Numbered from the stretch's first letter, positions 51,141-64,000 are shown. The stretch is DNA of 64,000 bases from Combretum micranthum (GCA_024138025.1 JAMXBD010001208.1:186001-250000), one strand, 5' to 3'. The notes: generated from the sequence alone by a model not told the origin. Made by a program: numbers and translations.

Positions 51141-54100
51141 CTACACCAAAGCTTAAGATCGACTCTCATATCTCTTAGAAGCTTTGAATATCATGCAGAA
51201 GCATACTATAACTAGGAACCAATGACACCTAATAACATTTATTGATAATTCCAGAAAATAACAACTAATATAATAAAGAAACAAATAAATCTAGGATAAT
51301 ATATGTTACCAAAAGCACCCTTGACATATCCAAAATATTAAGTTAAGGTCCAAGCCCTTGCAATATAATAGACATGGTTTTAGCTTGTCAATATAATCTT
51401 GAGAGTTTCACAAAAAGAAGAAAGAACCCTCAACCTCCATTCCTTCCCATAGATCTCGTCTCCTAAAATAAAGCAAACCTATGGGTATCCATGCCCAGGC
51501 TGATGCCAAAATAACCCTATAATAGCAAACTATAAGGAAACGAGTGACCATATGCTTAGTGAAATATGATACTCACTTCATACCATTCAAGCAAGCGATA
51601 AGCAAGCTATATTAAGTAAACACATGCAATGCAATCAAACAAATGAGCAAATATATATTGGATTTGCGCCCTCCGAATGAAGATTTGAGAAATATCTACT
51701 AATCGTTAGCACTTAGAAATACTACTACTTCGAGCTCCACGTTCTTATCAAAATACACTTTTCTTTATATATATATAAAATAATATAAACGTATAGCTAT
51801 ATTCCTAAAGCAAGTTAGCCAAAGCAATTATACTAGCAAGTCCTCAAAAGATGGGCCGCCTTTCCCAAGACGACTTGATTCCGGTCCCCCATGATAGGGC
51901 CTGTGGTCACACAGGGCCTTCTATGATTGTAGCTCATCCAACCCATTGCATAATTGTGACGAATTTTAACAATGCAATCGTGTGATGCATGCCCAATTTT
52001 TAATTTTTAGGTCAATATTATTAAGTCCATTTATTTAACAATCAAGCAAATATCAAACACTCGCAAATAATCCTGTAGCGATCAATACTTAATGCAAACA
52101 AATTTTAGTACTTTCACATCCAAAAAATCATGAGCAAACCATAAGAACCTTTCCCAATCCCATGCAAGAATTGTTACTTATTAATTAACAAAATGATTGT
52201 ATCCTAATATATAACCGCAAGTAGATATGAACCTCCTAGGAAATATACTCACCGGTCCATGTCACCTATGAATTGCAGTAATCAATAGGCAAGTCGGTAT
52301 AGAAATCAAAATCACTTGAATACAGTAACAAATATAAATATATCATAAGAATCAACTAAAATACTTAATTTTAAGATCTGTACTACAATAGTTCATTAAA
52401 CTTGTCATCTCGGTGCTAAAACTTCAATCGCCTAGAACTAATTCATTTTAGTTTTGTTTTTTACATATAAATAGTCAATTAGATATGGTTTTTAAAGTAA
52501 TTTTCAAATAGGGTCTTGTTTTTATGAAAAGACAGATAAGAAGCAAAAATAACTAAGGACAACTCTTACTTTTTGCAGTTTTAGGACAGTTTTCTAAAAA
52601 AAATGTTTTCGCGATATCCGAGTTATTTCTAATCCAATTTTGACATGTAAATTGTTGATATCATAGTACTCTTCGAGTACTTTCTAGTAGTGGTTTTTTT
52701 TTTGAAGAAAAAAAATGTAAGATGCTTAAATATATAAAATATGTTTGTAATTCTCGAGTAAGAAATGATAGTTTTAATTAAATTTTGTTTTTACGATTTT
52801 TAATTTGTTTCTAGTCCATTTTCAATGAATTAGTAGTCATTTTCATAAGATTTTTTTTAGTACAATCCATTAGTGGTGTTGTTTTTACCAAAATAAGTCT
52901 CTAAGGTGGTGAAAAGATACTATTCAGATTTCGGAATTTGCTAGCAAATTCCCTTACTTATCATTTCTAAATTGAATATTCATTTATACTATTATCTACA
53001 CTATCCATTTAATACATTACACACTGTTATAGGTATATTATATGCATATTTTATGAATTTTATAATTTTTAATCATCACAATTTGATTTACATCAAGTTC
53101 TAAGGTTAATATGCTTTATCTTACTCATTACTAACATTGGTGAAAAGGAAAAGAAACGAAGTAGGGAGCTACCTTACAAGGGTCAGAGTGACAGCTATGA
53201 ATGACGTGTATGTTGTGTGGTGCTTTTATATTTGTCTTTAAGAAGGAGACTAAAATAAGGGAGCGGCATGATAGAGCAAAATGAAACTAGCTTCTATATT
53301 GCGATGTTTGTATTGGCATTTACAGGAAAAGAGGACAACTAGCTGCATCATCAGCTAGATAACACTATCCGGACATGTGTGTTGGTGTTGTTTGATTATT
53401 GTTGTGGTCAGTGGTTAAGACAAATTGGTAGAAAAGGAAAATATAAAAGAAAAGCAAGAATGAGAAGGAGGAAAAGAAGGTAGAAGACGTTTACCTTGAT
53501 TCTAAATAGTTATGTGTATTCGTGAAGCTAAGCAACCCATGGAGAACAATAATAGTAGTTATAGCTATTAGGAATAGCTACGACAGTGGTCATCAACAAC
53601 AACGGTAGCGGCGGCGATCATTAACAGTAGCAGCAACGACAATTATTAGTAGTAGTAGAAAATAGCAGCAGCGAATATTGGTGGCGATCAACCTTGTTTC
53701 GAACTTGAGTAAAGAGTGCTATTCTGTTTTCAAGCACTAAGGAGAAGGAGAATGAAGGAAGAAGAAAGAGAAGAAGAAAAAAAAAAGGAGAAGAAGAAAT
53801 GATAAAGGTGTATGTTTGTTGCTTTTTTATTAATTTCCATGAAAGACAGCAAGTTACACCATGTTTTATTTTGGTTCAAGCAGCTTGTTGTGGCAAATGA
53901 AATGGAAGGAGCAGTTTAGCTTAACGATTGTTTTATGGAAGAAAATGAGTAAAACATGGGAGATCTTATGTTGGATTTGATAATCTTTGGTTGCATGTGG
54001 GATAATACTAAATCTTAGAGAATGTAAGCGGTTGTAGGGGTTGAATTGAAGGTGGATACTAAGATCTTCTTTAGCTGAAAATCATGGAAAATGAGTTACT

Positions 54101-54200
54101 TGCAAATCAAGTAGGTCAAGTAGGTGGATTTTGCAATTTATGAGTTTGGGTTTACTTGGTCGTATTGATGAAGTGAAATCCAAATTAATAATTATATAAA
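51141..54200 (+). mobile_element. Chromovirus-like LTR sequence, plus orientation (tentative)
   Basis: Layout resembles the LTR starting at 59635: GATACTCACTTCAT and CAAGCGATAAGCAAG near 51570-51605, a TTTGCGCCCTCCGAATGAAG block near 51663 matching TTTACGCCCTCCATTCAGGG near 60208, a GC-richer block at 51840-51960, GTAGGGAGCTACCTTAC near 53160, then a purine-rich stretch at 53745-53800. Neither end was fixed. Confidence 0.42.
53548..53800 (+). repeat. Trinucleotide-rich and purine-rich tracts
   Basis: Interspersed AGC, AGT, AAC and GGC triplets at about 53548-53690 (for example TAGTAGTAGTAG), followed by a GAAGAA-rich purine tract at about 53745-53800. Confidence 0.65.
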
Positions 54201-56814
54201 CATTCTTGTTGATACAGAATCCAATCTTAAGTAAAGTCCTTGCGCTTTAAATTATACGTGGTTTTTCAATAATTTAGGGTCTCGGTTTTTCATATATGTA
54301 GTAAGATAATTTCATTATTCATTTTGTTCGATCGATCCATTGTTTAAATTTTTGAGTTATCAATTTAAAGGTCCAATTTAGAATTTGCTTATCAATTTTG
54401 AGCATGGAATCGAAATTTAAATTATGATCAATAACAAACTAACAATTGAAATTTTTGGGTTTACATTTACATTTGGATTAATTATCCTAAACATATAGTA
54501 GGAGTCCAATTGAGGATATTAATCAATCTTAGCATTCATATAAGCATAGGACCCTCAAACTTATCGATCTCTAAGCATCTACCATGTTTCCTGAAGCATA
54601 TCATAGCTTCCACTTGCAACCCTTATTTGAAATCAACACATGCACTGACCATACTTGCTTGGTTGACTAGACCACATTATAATTGTGTAGTTTGTTATGA
54701 TGCATTTTCACCACCTAAATTAGGTGCTCTTTTCATCTCAAACTGCATCCCCACCTAAAATTCATTACTAATGCTCCAATTGTCACCATTTAGTTATTAC
54801 TCATCTTCAAAAGTTGCATAAGTAATTCTCACAAGTTTCATGAAGAATAAAACTAAATTGGAACTTCCTATGGCATCTACATTATTTGAGCTACCCAACA
54901 TCGCCAATCATTCTTCCTTTGTGAATATAGGGCTTGTCAAGTGTTGAATTTAACCACCTTCACCATCACCATCACCTCATCATTAGTACTTAGTTCACCA
55001 AAATCCTCAAAAGGGGATTCAGGATCCATTTTAGTTGGTTTATCAATACTTTCATATGGTTCGCTTAGAGTATAATTAGACTATTAAGGTCGATTGATAT
55101 TCACTGGTATTTGATACAAGATAAAATTCATACTTAAGTTATGCTGCATAATTCTCAAAGAATATGAAATATGGGATTAATGGATTTTTATGTTTCTGTA
55201 GGTTTTCAATGAACAAACATAGTAAAATAAAAAATATGAATGATTTTTTTCTAAGATATTACACATCAAGAAAAGATCGAACTAGTTGTATTGATCAACC
55301 AATATAATGCATGATTGACGAAGACAATAAAGGTTGAGAAAAACTCTTAAATTCATTCAAGAACCAAGTTCAATAATCATAAATATATCAAGGATTAACA
55401 AGTGTTCTGTAATAAGACCTAATAAGTCCCTATAATAGAACTTTAATTGTTGTTATAATCATAACTAAGGCATATATACCATAGTTAAAACCTTAACCCA
55501 TTGGAATGAACACTCAAGCAAGCGAAGAATGAGAAGAAGGCAAAAAAGAACGAATAGAAGTACATATGGAAAGACTTTAAGTCATTCAATTATGGCTAGC
55601 TCATTGAACATGTAGATTGAAGGAGGGATTCTTAGTTGCAAGAACAAATGGTTGCACTTTCTATGGATGTCATTTAAGAAAGTAATGTGAGAATCTCTAT
55701 TTTTCCAAGTGGTTAAGGTTTCATTATGTTTATTAGGGTTCATTGCATGGGTTTGATCTCCTTTATTCTCTTAGTTTGAACTTTGCAAGATAAAATTATG
55801 GTTTTATCCATGATTGTGACTCTCCCTTTCTCTTGATCTATCAATCAATCAATAAATCTATCTATCTCTCATTTTATTGTGGTGAAACACATGTCTACTA
55901 ACTTTTAAAAACTGGATATTACACAACTACAAATTATTAAAAAATAATTACTAGAATACCGATGTAAAATCTTAGAGTCAAGCACTGGTGTTCTATTTCT
56001 ACAAAAAAAAAAAAAAAACCAATATACATGTAAAATCAAAAAAATTACCAAAATCTCATACGTGTATCGAGTCTATAAATCAGGATATTAAAATTTACAT
56101 ACAAATCGCGCTTGACAATCTCGATTTAATGTTTTGATACTATTCCTATATTGCGTTTGATAGACAAGATATAGTATTTTTCATACAAATCGCAATTTTA
56201 AGTCGTGATATATGAACAATACTTGTTCATCATTCCGTCCCTCTTTAACGCCACCTCTCTCTTTCCCTTATTCACTTTCTTTTTGTCACCTGTGTCTTCA
56301 TCTTTCTCTCTCTCCCTCTCTTTCCCTCCTCCTTTCGGCTCCTTGTTCCTCTCTCTTCTCTTTTTTTCCTCTCCTCTCTCCTTTCTATTTTCTTTTTTTT
56401 TTTTCTTTTATTCGTTGCTTTTCCCTTTTGGATCTGTTTCATGTTAATGTCTACATGTTTAACGTATTTATTAAACACGATATCCATACGAATATATGTA
56501 TGGGTATCATGTTTTTTAACCGTGATACATGTAAGATATATAATTTTTGTATATCCCATATATAAGTAGCGATTTTGCAACTGTATATTGGTAATTATAT
56601 TCAATTTGACCTTATTTGGTTAATTATTATCAATAAAGACCCTAAACAGAAAAATTATTTTCAAAATCTCATGTAGGAAATGCCATTCACATTTTTCTTA
56701 GTGAATCGCTTATATAAGATGCGATTTAGCAAAAATATTACATTGTTTCTCAAGAAAGAATGTAAGATTTCTGTTAATATAAAAAAATATTATATTAATT
56801 GCAATAAATGTGAT
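54201..56814. other. AT-rich region, no gene; pyrimidine tract
   Basis: No protein family is recognised. About 56225-56415 is almost entirely C and T, which explains long but meaningless open frames on both strands there. Confidence 0.6.
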
Positions 56815-57785
56815 GTAGGGAAAAGTTAAAGAGAATGATAAAAAGGAGAAAAAGGAGATCATATGCTATAAATACGAGAAGCTAGACACTTTAAATATGA
56901 ATGCTTAGTTATGATCAAGAAGATGGAAAGATTTAAGAAGGAAAACCAAACAATAATGACAACTAAGGGTAACTTGGATGAGTTACAAGCTGACTTAAAA
57001 GCTGCAAGTGAAGATGAGGACGAAGCCAATTTCTGTCTAATGGCTACACTTGAGGTCAATTATGAATCCCAAGCTGACATGTCTGATAATGAGATGTATA
57101 CAGAAATGAAAAAGCTTTTCAAGGCTCTAAAAAAGTTAACTTAAATATTTCTAAATTAGATGTTAAAAATAAAGTTTTGAAAAATGAAAACTATGTTTTG
57201 AGCTAAACAACAAATTGCTTATTGATAAGAATGATAATAAAAAGTTGCATGTCAATTCCAACGTTTTAAGAAAAAAGAATAGCATTTGAATGATGAAATT
57301 AAAGACTAAAAAGTAAGAGTAGAAGAATTGTCACAATCAATAAAAAACACCTTCAATGAATTTAGTGAAATTGACAAAAAACTAAATATGCTCATATCTA
57401 GTTAAAGACCTGCAAGTGTTAAACATAGGCATGGATATGAACATGGTAGCTCATCTAATACTAAGAAAAAGATTGTGTTTGCAAAAGGAAGTGAGTCTAT
57501 GAATAATGAATTTGTTGAAAATAAAGAACCTATTAAAAAGAGTATGAATAGTAACAGCGGAGGATATTTCAGAAGGTATCACCGACAACATAAATATCAA
57601 TTTAGAGGATATAGTATAGACTACATGTATGTATATAATAAGTGGTATCCAAGACAAAATCTATGATATTAGATAAATCAAAGGTATAATACATCCTTTT
57701 ATGCATGTTTCTTTTGCAATAAAATTGGACACATTGAAAAATATTGTTTTTACAAAAGAAACAAGCTTAATGATCAATAGGAAAT
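56815..57785 (+). pseudogene. SIRE-like Copia gag remnant
   Basis: About 56860-56910 encodes CYKYEK and, one frame over, RHFKYEC, together a CCHC knuckle with one cysteine changed. About 56911-57144 is open with an acidic part (SEDEDEANFCLMA) and EMYTEMKKLFKALKKL, typical of SIRE gag. About 57700-57760 encodes a clear second knuckle, CFFCNKIGHIEKYC. Stops and shifts are scattered. No protease, integrase or reverse transcriptase follows before the LTR at 58492, so pol has been lost. Confidence 0.75.
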
Positions 57786-58491
57786 AATAGACAAAATACG
57801 AGCTTGCTTTTCAACGAACCCAAACATGTATGGGTTCATAAGAAATTATAACATGTTTGTTAGTGATTTCGAATTTAGGGTGAAGAGTAAATGGATATGA
57901 TTATAATCAACAATTGCCTCAATCAGAAGAGAAGAAAACATGATTTTCATAACAAGAAGATAAGTGTAAAAGAAACTAGTATCATTTGTTTTAACTCCCT
58001 TGATTATGGTTTTCCATTCTTCCTTTTTGCTCTCCATGTTTTAACATGAAAATAATTGGAATCCAATATTTTGATTAAACACAAAATTTAAAAATCAATT
58101 GGTATCATATTAGGGGGAGCTTGTTTTCTAAAAGAAAAATGTAAAAAGGGAGTAAGTATTTATCAAATTAAATAAAATAAATTAAGTGTTCTTTGCTGAT
58201 AAATAATTGGAGTTAAAAATAGTTTTAGAGAAAGTTATGCTTGAAAAATGATTAGTTATCCTTTTATGCTAAAAAGGGAGAGAAAGTTAAAAGAAAACTG
58301 CCTTCGAAGAACATAGTGTTCAAATATTAAAATTTGATTTTTGATAACAACAAAAAGGGGGGAGAGAATAATATATATATTGTTTTTCATAATGTGAGCA
58401 AAAACACATATATATATATATTGTTTTTTATAATTAAGTCATTTTTATATTTTTGTGTATAATGTTCTGTCATCATCAAAAAGGGGAATAA

Positions 58492-59634
58492 TGTTAAGTC
58501 TCCAAATTTGGTTTTGATGATAACAAAACGTATATAAATTAGTACTAATAAATTATTAAGTGTACACTCACAAGTATAAAATATATGAGAAAACTAAATC
58601 GATCAATTAAGGTTGATTAGAAGCTTTATAGAAGAAGTTCATCAAAGAAAGACTTAACTCAGAGAGTAACTCAGAATGTATTTGGAAAGCTTGTCAAAAA
58701 ATTTGTAACAATCAGAAGGTAGCTCACATGGTAGACCTGTTTCTTGTCAAGAAGATAGTAACACTCAGATACTGACTTAGAGAGTAGACCTACTACACAC
58801 GAAACCTATAGAATTATAAATAGCAATTTGTAAATCGAGTTTATTTTCGATTCTTTCATCAATTTGAAGGCCCAGCTCCAAATTTGAATATATTTGGGTA
58901 ATACATTCAAAATGTTCCACAAGTTGGTTAATTTATCCAGTGGATTTGAGTTTATACTAGATTAAAGGTCCTTGGAGAATTAATTTTTGATAGCAAGTTC
59001 AAGTTTGTAAGGTCAAGCTTAAATCTGTTTCAAAACTGTCAAGCAAAGTTTATCTTTTTAAAGTTTGTTATTTGTGAAGTATCAAGGTCGTGATTTAGCA
59101 GCAAATAGCAATGCTGTCAGAACCGGACCGGGGTTTGACCCGGGCAGCTTAGGGGGTTAGGGGTCGAACCGGGTTCCACCGGGGTCGAACCGGGGTCACG
59201 AAAAAATAAAAATATAAGGGATAATTTAATTATAAAATCAATATGTGTGCAATCACTCAATTAAATCTATATTTGGATCAAATTCATTAATTAATTATTA
59301 AATAAATATGATTTAATGATTATATTTTATAAATTTATAATAAGTATGGATAAATATTTAAATTTATAATTTTTTATTTTATTTTTTTATTTTTGATTTT
59401 TTGGATCCGGATCAACCGGTCTGGGTTGACTGAGTCGACCGGTTCAACCGGCCCGGGTCGACCGGTTCAACCGGTTCGACCGTCCGGGTCGACCGGTTCA
59501 ACCCGGGTCTCGCCGGTTCGTTGCAAAAACGAATCTTAGGCAAGACCCGGCCCGGCATTGGTACCAGTTCCTGTCAAACCGGGTCGAACCGGCCGGTCCG
59601 GGCCAGTTTTGACTACCATGGCAAATAGAGTTCA
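58492..59634 (+). mobile_element. SIRE-like 3' LTR, interrupted
   Basis: A polypurine tract (AAAAAGGGGAATA) directly precedes TGTTAAGTCTCC, then GGTTTTGATGATAACAAAA, the start of SIRE-type LTRs. The block GAATATATTTGGGTAATACA near 58890 recurs in the LTRs at 36454 and 60530. A hAT element lies at 59109-59620, and the LTR is cut at 59634 by another LTR; its remainder was not found in the window. Confidence 0.72.
59109..59620. mobile_element. hAT-type miniature element rich in GGTTCGACCCGG words
   Basis: The 512-bp element has a perfect 8-bp duplication GCAAATAG (59101-59108 and 59621-59628). Ends are imperfect inverted repeats: CAATGCTGTCAGAACCGGAC against, reverse-complemented, CATGGTAGTCAAAACTGGCC. 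Both arms are arrays of ACCGGTTCGACC-like words around an AT-rich core. It lies inside the SIRE-like LTR. Confidence 0.85.
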
Positions 59635-60529
59635 TGTCACACCCCAAAGACTACTCTAAACGTAACAGTCCACCGCAAGCTAAACGAGACTTAAAAATCA
59701 CTACCACAGTCATTTAGAAGTCTTGTGTTAGTATGCAAGGCGTTCTCTTATGACAGTACAATACATAAACAATTGAAGATAGATAGTTCAATTTGATAGG
59801 ATAAGCATAAAAATATAAACCACATATATCTCAGGATCAGTTACAAAGCATTAAGGGGTATTCCCCTACTACACATAATTCTAGGTATTATCTTTTTGGC
59901 ATCACTTGATCATTCTAGGCTCACTACTAAAAACTATACAAACCAATCATAAACTTCTAAGGATATAACTTCTAGTCTCTCATTACCTGATTTGGCTAGG
60001 TCCGGGGACATAGCCATAAGTACGAGAACTGCATTAGAAAGAAACTGTGGGGGTGTAAGCTACGCTAGCTTAGTGAGTTCCACTTCCAAAATTAAATGCT
60101 CAACAAGTAATATAGATCAGGCATGTTATATTAACAACCATATGTAATGCACAAGCACATGAGCATACAATACATAAGACCTGCTAGAAATCTTATGTTG
60201 AATGGATTTACGCCCTCCATTCAGGGTTAGGTGTTTCAGGCCCGTACGACCATAGATTTCAATTTTTCTCATTTATATTGTGTTGATACAGGTGGTGCCT
60301 ACACACATTTTCAATTCCGGCTCCTACGCCAACATTCGAGTTTACAGGCCCCTCGTTGCCTAGTTATTATGCCTTCTTCCCACAAAGTATAAGAACTTAT
60401 GCAATGTGACTCACATATGGTATGCATGGCCAATTTGATTATAAGATCATGGCATATTAATTTAATAATTTATGGGTGATCGTAGATATTATAGACAATC
60501 CAATTCTATACTAATCCATACAAATATTT

Positions 60530-61963
60530 TGTTAAGATATCCTAAAATATGTTTTGATGATAACAAAAAGATCAAGGATTTCTAACAAGTTTAAGTCGTG
60601 CAGTGTTTTATGAAGTAATATCCTTAAAGGAATTTATGAAGTTCTGAATTTAGAGACTGAGTTAAATAGTTACATTTGAAAAACAAACAAAAAGCTTTTT
60701 CTCAGAGACTGATTCAGAAGGTCATACAACATTACGTTTAATGGATACATGAACAAATTTTATTGAAGACTCAGTACTAAAGTTGAATGTATTTGGGTAA
60801 TGCATTCAAATATGTTCCACATTAGTTGGATTAATATCCACGGGGATTCAAGTGTTAAAGTTTTCGAAAAATAAGGATATGGCTTTCAAGAACTTTTTGC
60901 TCATATATTTTAAAGGAAATACGATATCAAATCCAGATCTTATGTGTGTCTGAAGATAAGAAGCGAAGCTAGAAGATCTTATATACAATAAGATACGATA
61001 CTATTTTCAAGGGATATGGGGATTAGAAGGTGAAACATTAAGAAGATGTCAACAACGGTTGAAAGTTCAAATTCGAATTACAAGATAAGGATTCTTATGT
61101 TTTAGTTAAGCAAGTTAATCTTATGAAAATTACAATGAAGATAACAACTTCAAGATAACGTGATATTCAAAGTATCATCAGTCAAAGAATAAAAACAACT
61201 TGATCCGAATTTTGTGCAAATAATCGAGGAACAAGTTTATCTTCAAATCTGACCGTTGAAGATTTTAAGATATATTCAACAAGTCAAGAACAGAGAAGTA
61301 CAATTAATTACTGTGAGAAAGAGCAATTTGATACACTATTCCGTCATTTGAGCAAAATTGTGATATTTTACATTGTCTTTCTTGTTCGAAAATTTTGAGG
61401 ATACATATTGTATTTCCATTATTTCCGATTTACTCAATTCTTGTGTGAGATTAAGTGTTACAACTAGGCTCGGTAGATTGATTGTTAGCTTAAAGAGAAG
61501 CTTACAGAATCAATCAGAGTGCATTGTAAGCCAAGTGTGTTGGTAAGGATAACTTGTAACTTGTTTGTTTTGGATATAGTGGAACATACAGGTGAGGAAG
61601 ACCGGGTCCCCGATTTGGTACTGGAAGTGAGGACTGACGTCAAGGCGGAACCTCTATAAATCAACTTTTCAATCTTCTCTACCCTATCTTTTAATTTCAT
61701 GTATATTCATTTAATTATTTGTGCTATGGATTAAATTCAGAGAGTAACTGCAAAGAAGAATTTATATTTTACGAATTTGTTTTAGTTTGATCTTATTTGA
61801 TTTATGCTTTATTATAACGATTAAACAAGTTAATTGTTTTCAAGTATATTTAAAAGCCATTTTGAAATTAATTAACTAAGTGGGAGTGATATAAAGATAT
61901 TTTTGAAAAAGAAATTTTAATAGCCAATTCACCCTCCTCTTGGTTATTCTTTTGGGACCAATA
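60530..61963 (+). mobile_element. SIRE-like solo LTR with target duplication
   Basis: It begins TGTTAAGATATCC then GTTTTGATGATAACAAAAAG and ends CACCCTCCTCTTGGTTATTC to CCAATA (expected CCAACA). The duplication TATTT is found at 60525-60529 and 61964-61968. The block GAATGTATTTGGGTAATGCA near 60786 matches the other two SIRE-like LTRs. No internal region adjoins it, so it most likely arose by recombination between two LTRs. Confidence 0.78.
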
Positions 61964-63828
61964 TATTTACAACAAGCTCATTTCGATATTCTTATCATCA
62001 ATTCACCCAAGTATAACTCACGTACACACAATCGAATTTTATCTTGTCTTAATTCTAATGCCACTAATGTTACAAGCATAATCATAAGCATATAATTTAA
62101 AGATAGTGAACTCACTTGGACATGGTCTTCGGTCTCTAATAGTAACGGTAGTGATCTAGAAACACGAAATTCCCTCGATTCCAAAATCATCTAAACGAAA
62201 AAATACCCCTATGAGTATTTCATACCATAACTAATTCCAAACTTTTCAAAATAAAACTTTTCGAATTCGTAATTTTCGTGGTAATTGGAAATTCCCACTT
62301 AAAACGGTTATAATTCGGTCATTTTAATTCGGAATTTCGCAAATAAGCTATCGATTTCTATCTACTTTGAAAGATCTATCTATTTATGATGTTATTACTA
62401 AATTTTGAAAACGTGTAGGTCTCGGAATGTTCGGATCAGATCTGATCAGTAACTAAAAGTTGAAATTCCGAAATTGTTTTGTGAAATTTGCATCATTTCT
62501 ACCAAGTATATTATATGTACATGCAATATCTACAAGTTATGATCATGAATATCATGGTATGTGCTATCTACATGTAATTCCTTAATGATTTTTTATTAAA
62601 AAGAATTTTGCAAAAACTTACACCTTGTAATAGTGTCATGAACACTTGTTTGAGAAAACTAGCTTTATTCCTTTGAAAATCATGCCTATTTTCACTAGGA
62701 TAGAGTCTTGATGACCTATATACTTAATACTTTCATTATCTTAGCAAAAATTTTCATTTAAAGGTTGGAAAATAGATGTTTAAGTGTGGGTCTTGCCAAG
62801 TGACGAATTTTGCATAATTTTTGGAAATGAAAATGTTGTTTGATCTTAGTTGGAAAACTTTTCCTTTGTTTTAAGTTCCTACTTTGATAAAACACATTTA
62901 CTCTTATAAAAATCAAGTCTTTAATACATCTATAGTCTAAGGCCTCTATTTTCTTATTAAAAATACTCATTTCAACATTTGGAAAATGGGTGTTTAAATA
63001 TGGATCATTTTTAGATCCGAATTTTCGAAAATTGTTTTTGAGATTATTTCTTGTGAAAAACTCATTTAATTTTTCTAAGACTAAGTCTTAATCAGACCTA
63101 CTCCCTAAGGTTTCCATTTCTTTAATAAAACTCTTGTTTTAGGATTGGAAAATAGGTGTTTTCTTGGTATTTCACCGTAGTTATGAATTTCAACATTTTT
63201 GTTGGTATTGAAACATAGATCCAACTTAACTTTTGTAATCATTTTCTTGTTTTGAAAACTCCTCTTAGCAAAACCATGATCAACTTATTAAAATCACTAC
63301 TTTATGATACCTATTACCTAAGCTCTTCATTTTACATGTAAAATCTTCATTTTGAAGTTGGAAAATATGTTTTCTAAATGGTTGTTTCCCAAGCTTTGAA
63401 TTTTGATCAACACCTTTACTAAGACTATCATGTAGCAAGTCCTTCATGCATGTAAAACAAGTGGCTATGTCATTTTAACTACTTTAAACAAATAGATCTA
63501 CTATGCTACTCCTGTTATGAATGTAATGCAACGATGACAATATGTAGATGGGAGTAAAAATGAGAATATGTGCATGGAATTTTTATAAGAGCAACACATA
63601 ACAATAATATAGCAAAATACTTAGTATATTTACTTCAATAGTAAGATCTACACATTGTGATGGCAATGATATCATGTTCTAATATTTCCATATCCCTAAC
63701 ATAAAGCTCATGAGGATTTTTGGTGGAACCATACATGTATGACCTTGCCATTACATGTTTTATAGTGGTAGGGTCAAGATCTATTACCTCTTTAGTGTTT
63801 TGGTGAATGAAACTTGAAGAAAACAAAA

Positions 63829-63848
63829 GCGTGTGTGCGCGCGCGCGC
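63829..63848. repeat. 20-bp strictly alternating GT/GC tract
   Basis: GCGTGTGTGCGCGCGCGCGC alternates purine and pyrimidine without a break, a Z-DNA-prone composition that is unusual in such AT-rich DNA. Confidence 0.85.
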
Positions 63849-64000
63849 TTGTGGAAGGGAGTCACGGCATTAAGAGAGGAAAGGAAGAGAAAAACTTGTT
63901 TCAAAAGCTTGATTTTTGTAAAAAAAGAGAGAAGATGAAATGAAGTTGGTGTAAAGGGGTATTTATAGAAAAGTGGATTAGGGTTTGTGTGTTAAATAAA

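Larger units (their letters stand above)
59635..64000 (+). mobile_element. Chromovirus-like LTR, interrupted and running out of the window
   Basis: It starts TGTCACACCCCAAAG at 59635 after GTTCA, has the TTAGTGAGTTCCACTT block near 60070 and the CGCCCTCCATTCAGGG block near 60210, and is interrupted by the solo LTR at 60530-61963. No right end or repeated GTTCA was found, so all sequence to 64000 may belong to it; the purine-rich part and TATTTATAGA near 63960 resemble the 53.7-kb region. No gag or pol is visible. Confidence 0.48.

Noticed and set aside
56205..56604. Open frames of 80-117 codons on both strands
   Set aside because: They come from an almost pure C/T tract and have no family resemblance.
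63635..63904. Minus-strand open frame of 89 codons
   Set aside because: It crosses the GC/GT tract in LTR-like sequence, and no known domain was recognised.

Overview
This window is plant nuclear DNA, very probably from a eudicot. It is strongly AT-rich, its genes are split by many GT-AG introns, and it carries plant-only families: a PLATZ zinc-binding protein, a plant mobile domain remnant, two Cassandra miniature retrotransposons, hAT-type miniature elements and SIRE-like Copia LTRs. The species cannot be named from the sequence.

Three cellular genes are visible. A PLATZ-family gene enters from the left edge (8-1217, + strand). A complete gene for the beta subunit of the cytosolic chaperonin CCT (CCT2, 3536-9389, - strand, 11 coding exons) follows. 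The third is a complete phosphomevalonate kinase gene (PMK, 39751-46880, + strand, 10 coding exons), an enzyme of the mevalonate pathway. CCT2 and PMK are unrelated housekeeping genes, so no functional cluster is implied. In both, exon arithmetic and family knowledge indicate five single-base losses each. Where the missing base can be inferred it is mostly one member of a GG or CC pair. This looks more like a systematic consensus error than two independent pseudogenes, but sequence alone cannot settle it.

The rest is transposon-derived. From 9.8 to 38.5 kb there are chromovirus-style LTR remnants, two nearly collinear hAT miniature elements in opposite orientation with perfect 8-bp target duplications, other hAT-like elements made of degenerate GGGTT/ACCCG words, a PIF-like element and a CACTA-like end. 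The same stretch holds a Copia gag remnant split by a Cassandra element (its LTRs carry 5S rRNA-like sequence), a second Cassandra copy, and a long SIRE-like LTR. A 0.5-kb segment near 20.3 kb has organelle-like composition.

From 47 to 64 kb there are a decayed MULE transposase joined to a plant mobile domain (50.2-51.1 kb), chromovirus-like LTR sequence, and a SIRE-like gag remnant running into its 3' LTR. That LTR is broken by a hAT element and then by a chromovirus-like LTR, which is itself broken by a SIRE-like solo LTR. I found no convincing tRNA or intact rRNA gene, no CRISPR array, and no clearly new multi-gene system.
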